The notes beneath the pieces were generated by a model that searched no databases, was not told where the DNA came from, and worked only from the letters and a program-made list of their open reading frames with translations. A DNA stretch of 7,787 nt from Pediococcus sp. (GTDB taxonomy: Bacteria > Bacillota > Bacilli > Lactobacillales > Lactobacillaceae). The position numbers were made by a program, and so were the translations under genes. Below are positions 1 through 5,818 of the stretch, one piece after another (positions within the stretch are counted from its first letter, which is position 1; every line of letters starts with the position of its first letter). The stretch is from contig JALAGR010000108.1 of NCBI GenBank assembly GCA_022712335.1, positions 1 to 7,787 on the forward strand. The letters are read 5' to 3'.

Positions 1-566
1 ATGGGGAAACACCGCTGGTAAATGGCGAAACTTTTGATTTGGTTGTGCTGGCAGTTGGAGCTTGGTTAAAAGAGACCTTGAAGACCATCGGAATCGAAGC
101 CTTAACCCGTCCGCAAAAGGGGCAATTAATTGAAGTTGAACTCCCTAGTCATGCAAAGGTTGATTCAGAAGCTCCGGTATTAATGCCAGAAGGAGAACGT
201 GATTTCATTCCTACTAATCGAGGAACACTGTTGATTGGTGCTACTCATGAAAATGATCAAGGTTTTGATTTAGAAGTTAGTGAGCAAATCATAGATGACT
301 TACTAGCTAGTGGACAACGGGTGATTCCTAACTTGGATAAATCGATGGTTAAAAGCACACGTGTAGGTACGCGCGCTTATACCGAAGATTTCGCACCATT
401 CTTTGGGTACCTACCTGGTTATTCGCACATCATGGTAGCGTCTGGACTAGGATCTTCGGGACTAACAACGGGACCAATTATCGGTAAACTACTAGCTGAT
501 TTAGTAGAAAATCCTGAGTTGAATGTCTCCGATTTAACCAAACCACTTACAACATACATTAAGTAG
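1..566 (+). CDS. FAD-dependent oxidoreductase, DAO family (glycine/D-amino-acid oxidase-like), 5'-truncated
   Basis: The frame is open from the left edge (first complete codon at 3), so the N-terminus with its FAD dinucleotide-binding GxGxxG lies outside the window; 187 residues are visible. The visible part fits the C-terminal half of the DAO superfamily. A VVLAVGAWLKE segment matches the usual 'hydrophobic-AxGAW' element that contacts FAD. A GTLLIGATHE strand follows. VGTRAYTEDFAPFFGYLPG corresponds to the family's 'GxRPxTxDxxPxIG' region. The ending ASGLGSSGLTTGPIIGKLLAD corresponds to the 'GxGxxGxTxxPxxGxxxAD' FAD-binding C-terminus. Family enzymes oxidise glycine, sarcosine or D-amino acids to imino acids with FAD, in the cytoplasm or at the membrane; the substrate cannot be named here. 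It ends 13 bases before the EbsA-like gene, so the two are probably co-transcribed. The family is sure, the substrate is not. Confidence 0.88.
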   Translation, partial: GETPLVNGETFDLVVLAVGAWLKETLKTIGIEALTRPQKGQLIEVELPSHAKVDSEAPVLMPEGERDFIPTNRGTLLIGATHENDQGFDLEVSEQIIDDLLASGQRVIPNLDKSMVKSTRVGTRAYTEDFAPFFGYLPGYSHIMVASGLGSSGLTTGPIIGKLLADLVENPELNVSDLTKPLTTYIK

Positions 567-579
567 AGGTGAGCATGGT

Positions 580-963
580 ATGAAAAAAGTGCAAAGCTTT
601 TATTACCAGCCAGATTTTCTAAATAATATGATCAGCTGGTCTTGGACTTTGATGATTTTAATTGTTGGAATTATTTTCTGGCTTGAAGTAACAACATTTA
701 ATTGGATTACAGCTACTTTTTTTGCTTTATTTATCGTGATAATCAGTGTTCAAACGGTTAGTCGAACGGTTGAAATCATTGGTTCGGAATTAATCATCAA
801 TAAAGTAATTAAGAGTAATTTTACAGTTCTAAGTATCAACAAAATTAAAAATGTAACACAAGGTAAGTTGTCATTGAGTTTTGACTACGAGCATAAAAGA
901 TATAAACTATTAATGAGCCGTAAATCATCAAACAAATTATTTAAAACTTTGACAAAGGGGTAG
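580..963 (+). CDS. EbsA-like small membrane protein
   Basis: This 127-residue protein has two predicted membrane helices close together, about residues 17-36 ([17 protein letters not shown]) and 41-60 ([17 protein letters not shown]). A basic, strand-rich cytoplasmic tail follows ([13 protein letters not shown], then a [12 protein letters not shown] segment), resembling a small PH-like domain. The aromatic N-terminus (FYYQPDF, then WSW) and the overall plan recall the EbsA family, named after an enterococcal locus and sometimes labelled 'pore-forming' without firm biochemical support. This match is from memory and moderate. The start is fixed by AGAGGTGAG at 565-573, six bases before the ATG; the ATG at 575 runs into a stop after two codons. 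The gene sits between the oxidoreductase and fhs with gaps of 13 and 7 bases. Function is unknown. Confidence 0.75.
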   Translation: MKKVQSFYYQPDFLNNMISWSWTLMILIVGIIFWLEVTTFNWITATFFALFIVIISVQTVSRTVEIIGSELIINKVIKSNFTVLSINKIKNVTQGKLSLSFDYEHKRYKLLMSRKSSNKLFKTLTKG

Positions 964-970
964 AAGATTA

Positions 971-2632
971 ATGAATGATATTGAGATTTCCCAAAATGCT
1001 GAAATGTTACCAATTCAAGAAATTGCCAAGAAAGCTGGTTTTAGTGAAGAAGTTGTTGAACCTTATGGTCATTACAAAGCTAAAATCGACATTTTTGCTG
1101 AAAAAGAACGTCAAAAGTTAGGAAAATTAGTGCTAGTAACTTCGATCAATCCCACTCCTGCTGGAGAAGGCAAATCTACTGTGACAGTTGGATTAGGTGA
1201 TGCGTTAAATGACATTACCGGTTCAGCTATGATTGCTTTAAGAGAACCTTCCCAAGGACCTGTAATGGGTATGAAGGGTGGCGCAACTGGCGGTGGTTAT
1301 TCGCAAGTTATTCCAATGGATGACATTAATTTGCACTTCACTGGTGACATGCACGCACTAACAGCAGCTAACAATACCTTGGCAGCTTTAATTGATAATC
1401 ACATTCAACAGGGAAACGAACTCAATATTGATCCTCGTACCATCGCTTGGCGTCGTTGTTTAGATATTAACGATCGTGCGTTACGAAACATTGTGATTGG
1501 TCTAGGGGGACGCTTTAGTGGCGTGCCTCGTGAAGATAAGTTTGATATTACGGTGGCTAGTGAATTAATGGCCGTCCTTTGTCTTTCAAAAGATTTGAAC
1601 GACCTAAAAAACCGCATCAATCGGATTTTAATTGCTAATAATTATGATGGACAACCTGTTTTTGTCAAAGATTTGCAGGTTGGTGGAGCAATCGCAACGC
1701 TATTAAAAGACGCAATCAAGCCTAATTTAGTTCAAACAATTGGTCATACACCAGCGATTATTCATGGTGGACCGTTTGCCAATATTGCTCACGGCTGTAA
1801 CAGTGTGCTAGCTACCAAAACAGCCCTTCAACACGCAGAATATACGGTTACCGAAGCTGGTTTTGGGGCGGATTTGGGTGCTGAAAAATTCCTCGACATC
1901 AAAACTCCAGTTTTAGGAAAGCAACCTGACGCCATCGTCATTGTAGCAACGATTCGTGCGCTCAAATACAATGGTGGCGCTAAGTTAGCGGACCTTAAAA
2001 ATGAAGATATTGAAGCCCTACAAAAGGGTTACATCAACTTACAACGCCATATTAAAAATATGCAACGTTATAATATTCCAGTGACCGTTTCAATTAATCA
2101 TTTCGTTAGTGACACTGATCAAGAAGTGGCTACATTAGCCAAATTAGTTGAAGCCGACGGCGTTTCGGCGATTGTCACTGATGCTTGGGCTAAGGGTGGC
2201 GAAGGTTCGAAAGTACTTGCGAATGAAGTGATTGCTTTAGCCAATTCCGATCAAGGTGAAATGGTTAAGTTGTACGATAACGATGCTCGTATCGAAGATA
2301 AAATCAAAGCTGTCGTTCAAAAAATTTATGGCGGTAGCAATGTCGAGTATTCAGCACAAGCTCTCAAAAAAATTAAAGAATGTGTAACTAACGGATGGGA
2401 TCGTCTTCCAGTTTGTATGGCTAAGTCGCAATACTCATTTTCTGATGATCCTAAACAATTAGGTGCACCAACGGATTTTACAGTACATGTTAACGATATT
2501 AATATCCGCCTCGGTGCAGGATTCTTAGTTGTTTTAACTGGAAAAGTCCTTACAATGCCTGGGCTACCTAAGCATCCTGCTGCCTTAGATATTGACATTG
2601 ATAGTAAAGGAGAAATTACCGGATTATTCTAG
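971..2632 (+). CDS. fhs: Formate-tetrahydrofolate ligase
   Basis: Fhs joins formate to tetrahydrofolate with ATP, giving 10-formyl-THF for purine synthesis and initiator-tRNA formylation. It is a cytoplasmic enzyme, homotetrameric in the family. The 553-residue length is normal. The ATP-binding loop TPAGEGKST is at residues 62-70. The first family signature, [15 protein letters not shown], is near residues 102-116, with Thr where many homologues have Ala. NLHFTGD follows at about 120-126. The second signature, [12 protein letters not shown], is at 325-336. The C-terminus ends with the usual PGLPKHPAA region. All core motifs are intact, so an active enzyme is expected. The ribosome binding site AAAGGGG (954-960) overlaps the end of the upstream gene, which suggests coupled translation. 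lspA starts 13 bases downstream without a visible terminator. Confidence 0.97.
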   Translation: MNDIEISQNAEMLPIQEIAKKAGFSEEVVEPYGHYKAKIDIFAEKERQKLGKLVLVTSINPTPAGEGKSTVTVGLGDALNDITGSAMIALREPSQGPVMGMKGGATGGGYSQVIPMDDINLHFTGDMHALTAANNTLAALIDNHIQQGNELNIDPRTIAWRRCLDINDRALRNIVIGLGGRFSGVPREDKFDITVASELMAVLCLSKDLNDLKNRINRILIANNYDGQPVFVKDLQVGGAIATLLKDAIKPNLVQTIGHTPAIIHGGPFANIAHGCNSVLATKTALQHAEYTVTEAGFGADLGAEKFLDIKTPVLGKQPDAIVIVATIRALKYNGGAKLADLKNEDIEALQKGYINLQRHIKNMQRYNIPVTVSINHFVSDTDQEVATLAKLVEADGVSAIVTDAWAKGGEGSKVLANEVIALANSDQGEMVKLYDNDARIEDKIKAVVQKIYGGSNVEYSAQALKKIKECVTNGWDRLPVCMAKSQYSFSDDPKQLGAPTDFTVHVNDINIRLGAGFLVVLTGKVLTMPGLPKHPAALDIDIDSKGEITGLF

Positions 2633-2645
2633 TAATTAAAGTTTT

Positions 2646-3098
2646 ATGAAATGGATTAGTTATGTAGTTGGTTTATTACTTTTAGTGGTCGACCAATTAG
2701 TCAAGAACTTCATCAGTAATAATATTGCGTTAGGTGCGGTGAAAAGTTGTATTCCCGGAATATTGTCATTAACCAACCTACGCAACGATGGAGCTGCTTG
2801 GAGTATTTTATCAGGTAATCAAATTTTCTTTTACCTGATAACGGCGGTTGCGTTAGTAGTATTGATATACTTACTAATTACGCAACGTCAACATTTATTG
2901 TATCAATGGGGACTAGTCCTCATGATAACAGGAACCTTGGGTAATTTTATTGACCGCATTCGTTTAAAATACGTTGTTGATATGTTTCAAATTGACTTCT
3001 TTAACTTTCCAATTTTTAACATTGCTGATATGTGCTTAACTTTTGGTGTCATAGTATTATTCATTGCCATTATTCGTGACGAAAGAATTGAGGGGTAG
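2646..3098 (+). CDS. lspA: Lipoprotein signal peptidase II
   Basis: LspA is an integral membrane aspartyl protease that removes the signal peptide of prolipoproteins after diacylglycerol is attached to the lipobox cysteine. The protein has 150 residues and four hydrophobic stretches (about 4-15, 59-78, 86-101 and 127-144). Conserved blocks are in family order: DQLVK (16-20), NDGAAWS (47-53), GTLGNFIDR (96-104), VVDMF (110-114) and FNIADM (124-129). The catalytic aspartates should be D112 and D128. All expected residues are present, so it should be active. The start is forced, because a stop lies in frame three codons upstream. The ribosome binding site is weak: only TTAAAG is seen before the ATG, so expression may depend on translation of fhs. 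The lspA-rluD-pyrR order is also known from Bacillus subtilis (lspA-ylyB-pyrR). Confidence 0.97.
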   Translation: MKWISYVVGLLLLVVDQLVKNFISNNIALGAVKSCIPGILSLTNLRNDGAAWSILSGNQIFFYLITAVALVVLIYLLITQRQHLLYQWGLVLMITGTLGNFIDRIRLKYVVDMFQIDFFNFPIFNIADMCLTFGVIVLFIAIIRDERIEG

Positions 3099-3107
3099 TT
3101 AAAGTTT

Positions 3108-4010
3108 ATGGAACAATTTTCATTTGTGGTTACGGATCAAGAAAGCGGACGTTTAGACAAAGTGGTGACGAGCCATTACCCAGACTTAACGCGTTCTAAA
3201 ATCCAAAATTTGATTAAAAAAGAACAAATATTAGTAAATCAGGAACCGACAACTAATCGTTACAAAGTTGCTGAAAATGACGTAGTTGATGTTACATTAC
3301 CAGATCCAGTCGAAGTCAACGCCGTCCCTGAAAAAATGGACTTGGACATCGTGTTTGAAGATGATGACGTAATTGTGGTTAATAAACCTCAAGGTATGGT
3401 TGTTCATCCAGCGCCAGGGCACGAGCATGGGACATTAGTGAATGGTTTATTGGAACATGCCCCATTGGCAACGGTTAATGGAGAGCTTCGCCCTGGGATT
3501 GTGCATCGTATTGATAAAGATACTTCAGGATTGTTAATGGTTGCTAAAAACGACCAAGCAATGCTCAGTTTAAGTGCTCAATTAAAGGCTAAAACGAACA
3601 AACGTAAGTATTTAGCGATTGTACATGGAACCTTTAAAGAAGAATCTGGCAAGATTAACGCACCCATCGGAAGATCTAAAAAAGATCGTAAAAAGATGGC
3701 AATCGTTGAAGATGGGCGTCCAGCTGTGACCCATTTCAAGGTGCTAGAACGTTTTAATGACTATACTTTGATTGAATGCGAACTAGAAACAGGGCGCACC
3801 CATCAAATTAGGGTCCACCTCCGTTATATTGGACATCCTGTAGCGGGCGATCCACTTTACGGACCTCGTAATACTCTAAAAGGTAAGGGACAGTTCTTAC
3901 ATGCTCAAGTATTAGGATTTAAGCATCCCCGTACTGGTGAAGAACTTCTATTCGAAGTTGACCCACCTCAAATTTTCCAAGATGCCATTACTGACATCAG
4001 AGGGGTTTAA
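3108..4010 (+). CDS. rluD: RluA/RluD-family pseudouridine synthase (YlyB-like)
   Basis: This enzyme isomerises uridine to pseudouridine in structured RNA; RluD members act on the large-subunit rRNA. The 300-residue protein starts with an S4 RNA-binding domain (about 14-60, RLDKVVTSHYPDLTRSKIQ). The catalytic domain follows, with VNKPQGMVVHPAPGH (91-105) and the family motif HRIDKDTSG (133-141), whose D136 is the catalytic aspartate. The ETGRTHQIRVHL block (228-239) and GDPLYG (247-252) are also intact. The position after lspA and before pyrR matches ylyB of Bacillus. The exact target uridines are not established by the sequence, so 'rluD' is a family label. GAGGGG (3090-3095) at the lspA end is 12 bases from the start, a long spacing. 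The gene closes the first transcription unit. Confidence 0.95.
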   Translation: MEQFSFVVTDQESGRLDKVVTSHYPDLTRSKIQNLIKKEQILVNQEPTTNRYKVAENDVVDVTLPDPVEVNAVPEKMDLDIVFEDDDVIVVNKPQGMVVHPAPGHEHGTLVNGLLEHAPLATVNGELRPGIVHRIDKDTSGLLMVAKNDQAMLSLSAQLKAKTNKRKYLAIVHGTFKEESGKINAPIGRSKKDRKKMAIVEDGRPAVTHFKVLERFNDYTLIECELETGRTHQIRVHLRYIGHPVAGDPLYGPRNTLKGKGQFLHAQVLGFKHPRTGEELLFEVDPPQIFQDAITDIRGV

Positions 4011-4016
4011 AAATTT

Positions 4017-4074
4017 AAGAGTTACAACAAAAGGAAGTTGATGAACTAACGACCTTTTGTTGTAACTCTTTTTT
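4017..4074 (+). terminator. Rho-independent terminator after rluD
   Basis: An 18-bp perfect stem is formed by AAGAGTTACAACAAAAGG (4017-4034) and its exact complement CCTTTTGTTGTAACTCTT (4053-4070), followed by a run of six T (4069-4074). The 18-base loop can fold further through AGTT/AACT (4036-4039 with 4044-4047). It begins 6 bases after the rluD stop and ends the upstream unit. No competing antiterminator pairing was seen. Confidence 0.95.
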
Positions 4075-4123
4075 CTATATACTTATAAAATAATGTTAGA
4101 TTAAGGTTAGAATTTCAAATTAC

Positions 4124-4132
4124 TGATATAAT
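4124..4132 (+). promoter_or_regulatory. Extended -10 promoter for the pyrR-carA-carB unit
   Basis: TGATATAAT contains a perfect -10 hexamer (TATAAT, 4127-4132) preceded by the extended element TG-n. No good -35 hexamer is found 16-18 bases upstream (4103-4110 reads AAGGTTAG), so the extended -10 probably carries recognition. Transcription would start near 4139, giving a leader of about 37 bases. That is too short for an attenuator. A weaker alternative pair is TTGTAA (4060-4065) with TATAAA (4084-4089), spacing 18, but its -35 sits in the terminator stem. Confidence 0.7.
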
Positions 4133-4157
4133 TGAATCAGTGAGTTTTTGAAAGATG

Positions 4158-4164
4158 AAGGAGG
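4158..4164 (+). promoter_or_regulatory. pyrR: Ribosome binding site deciding the pyrR start
   Basis: AAGGAGG is a strong Shine-Dalgarno sequence. It lies three bases inside the longest possible pyrR frame, which would open at ATG 4155 with no good site of its own. It stands 11 bases before ATG 4176, which is the start that aligns with other PyrR proteins. The TTG at 4167 is too close (2 bases). Confidence 0.8.
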
Positions 4165-4175
4165 ACTTGGCGAGT

Positions 4176-4709
4176 ATGGAAAAAGAAATTATGGATGCCA
4201 TGGCAATGAAAAGAGCTTTAACAAGAATTACCTATGAAATTATCGAACGTAATAAAGGGGTCGAAGACATTGTGTTGATTGGAATTAAGACCCGCGGCGT
4301 TTTTATCGCTAAACGAATTGCCGAACGACTTAAACAGCTCGAAAACTTTGACATTCCTGTTGGTGAATTAGATATTGCTGAATATCGCGATGATCAACGA
4401 AATTCAGTTGAACAACGATCAACTAGCGCTAATTCTAGCCTCGCTGAACTCGATTTAAAGGATCGCAAAGTAATTTTAATTGATGATGTTCTCTATACGG
4501 GTCGAACCATTCGTGCTGCTATGGATGCCATCATGGATATCAATCGTCCAGCACAAATTAGTTTAGCAGTCCTGGTGGACCGTGGACATCGTGAATTACC
4601 AATTCGTGCAGATTTCGTTGGTAAAAATATTCCAACTGCACAAAATGAAAAAATAAACGTTTTTGTGCGTGAAATTGACGACGAGGACGTCGTTCTCTTA
4701 ACAAATTAA
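4176..4709 (+). CDS. pyrR: PyrR: pyrimidine operon RNA-binding regulator / uracil phosphoribosyltransferase
   Basis: PyrR binds a hairpin in pyr mRNA leaders when UMP or UTP is high and so favours termination; many members also make UMP from uracil and PRPP. From ATG 4176 it has 177 residues, normal for the family. The [13 protein letters not shown]-terminus aligns with lactobacillar PyrR, and this start is preferred over ATG 4155 (184 residues). The PRPP-binding motif [13 protein letters not shown] is at 99-111. [16 protein letters not shown] (13-28), GIKTRG (36-41) and the basic [19 protein letters not shown] stretch (135-153), which contributes to RNA binding, are all kept. The flexible segment at about 73-96 differs from the usual form: an NSSLAELDL stretch stands where most members have 'GaDIPfDI'. 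No PyrR-binding hairpin precedes the gene. It is followed 28 bases later by carA-like rather than by pyrP or pyrB. It may be a second PyrR paralogue (inference). Confidence 0.93.
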   Translation: MEKEIMDAMAMKRALTRITYEIIERNKGVEDIVLIGIKTRGVFIAKRIAERLKQLENFDIPVGELDIAEYRDDQRNSVEQRSTSANSSLAELDLKDRKVILIDDVLYTGRTIRAAMDAIMDINRPAQISLAVLVDRGHRELPIRADFVGKNIPTAQNEKINVFVREIDDEDVVLLTN

Positions 4710-4737
4710 GCATGATTTAACTGTGGAGGTGGCTATC

Positions 4738-5817
4738 ATGGCAGACCGATATTTAATATTAGAAGACGGTTCCGTTTTTAAAGGTAAAGCATTCGGATCG
4801 CGAGCTACCACCTTTGGCGAAGTTGTTTTTAACACTGTGATGACCGGGTATCAGCAGGTGATCACCAATCAAATTTATCATAATCAGATTATTGTCTTTT
4901 CCCAGCCAACCATTGGGGCAGTGGGGATTGACCGCGCAAGTTACGAGTCTGTTGACCCAACTTGTAAAGGAGTCATCGTTAGGGACGTGGCAGATGTTTC
5001 GATTAATCGTCGCCGTCGTTTATCCCTAGATGAATACTTAAAGCGCCAAAATATTCCTGGGATTTCGGGAATTGATACCCGAGCATTAATTAAAAAATTG
5101 CGCTCAACCGGAACCATTAAAGGTAGCATTATCGATCCAGTTAAAGATCTCGAACATGCCTTTGATCAGTTGAGAGCGATTGTTTTAACAAACCAACAAG
5201 TAAACCAAGTTTCGACACCAAAAGCATTTCCAAACCCTGGAAATGGTAAAAATGTCGTCGTTGTCGATTTGGGACTTAAATATGGAATTCTGCGTCAACT
5301 TAGTCAACGCGATTGTAACGTAACTGTGTTGGGTTATTCAGCGACGGCGGATAGTATCTTTAGCCTTGATCCCGATGGTGTGATTATTTCAACTGGACCT
5401 GGTAATCCACGTGATTTACCGCCTGAAGTAATCGAAATGATTCAGACTGTGGAACGAAATATTCCACTGTTTGCAATCGGACTAGGTCACGAGGCCTTTG
5501 CGCTGGCGAATGGTTGTGAAATTACGGAATTGTCATCGGAACATCATGGTTCAAACCATCCAATTTTATCCGTGATTACCGATGAAATTATGTACGCTTC
5601 GCATGGCCAAGGGTTCACAGTCAATCCCGATTCGGTGGATCGCAACGATTTAATCGTGACCCACTATGATTTAATTGATCAATCAGTTCAAGGGTTACGT
5701 CATCGTGATTACCCAGCTTTTAGTGTGCAATTTTTCCCAGATAGTTCACCTGGTCCCACTGAAGCTACCGAGTTATTTGATGAATTTATGGAAATGATGA
5801 CAAGAGGAGGTCGTTGA
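4738..5817 (+). CDS. carA: CarA-like protein: carbamoyl-phosphate synthase small subunit with lost glutaminase triad
   Basis: CarA normally hydrolyses glutamine and passes ammonia through a tunnel to CarB. This 359-residue protein has the full architecture. The N-terminal CarA domain covers about 1-150 (LILEDGSVF, FNTVMTGYQQ, IPGISGIDTRAL). The class I glutamine amidotransferase domain covers about 170-350 (VVVVDLGLKYGILRQL, STGPGNP, the nucleophile elbow, SVQFFPDSSPGP). The expected catalytic residues are missing. The nucleophile elbow reads AIGLGHE (246-252) instead of GICLGHQ, so Cys is Gly248. The His/Glu pair reads QFFPD instead of QYHPE, so these are Phe333 and Asp335. The usual SQNHGF reads SHGQGF (288-293). 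Glutamine hydrolysis is therefore not expected. The start is ATG 4738 with GGAGGTGG at 4725-4732; the GTG at 4723 overlaps that site. The symbol reflects homology, not activity. Confidence 0.93.
   Translation: MADRYLILEDGSVFKGKAFGSRATTFGEVVFNTVMTGYQQVITNQIYHNQIIVFSQPTIGAVGIDRASYESVDPTCKGVIVRDVADVSINRRRRLSLDEYLKRQNIPGISGIDTRALIKKLRSTGTIKGSIIDPVKDLEHAFDQLRAIVLTNQQVNQVSTPKAFPNPGNGKNVVVVDLGLKYGILRQLSQRDCNVTVLGYSATADSIFSLDPDGVIISTGPGNPRDLPPEVIEMIQTVERNIPLFAIGLGHEAFALANGCEITELSSEHHGSNHPILSVITDEIMYASHGQGFTVNPDSVDRNDLIVTHYDLIDQSVQGLRHRDYPAFSVQFFPDSSPGPTEATELFDEFMEMMTRGGR
5803..5810 (+). promoter_or_regulatory. Ribosome binding site for carB-like inside the end of carA-like
   Basis: AGAGGAGG sequence at the 3' end of carA-like lies 8 bases before the TTG start at 5819, which itself is one base after the carA-like stop. 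This is the arrangement of translational coupling and supports co-expression of the two subunits at matched amounts. Confidence 0.8.
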
Positions 5818-5818
5818 T

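Noticed and set aside
1274..1318. Thr in place of Ala in the first Fhs signature as a sign of lost function
   Set aside because: It is a mild change, all other motifs are intact, and a Thr here is believed to occur in other lactic acid bacterial enzymes.
1405..2598. Minus-strand open frames inside fhs (71 and 90 residues)
   Set aside because: They are antisense to a strongly conserved gene and show no recognisable motif or ribosome binding site.
4017..4074. Terminator read as a PyrR-controlled attenuator of pyrR
   Set aside because: The likely promoter lies downstream of it, no PyrR-binding loop or antiterminator pairing is visible, and it starts only 6 bases after the rluD stop.
4723..4737. 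GTG 4723 as the carA-like start
   Set aside because: It would place the strong GGAGGTGG site inside the gene and leave the GTG without its own site; ATG 4738 gives the usual 'MxRYLxLEDGxxF' N-terminus.
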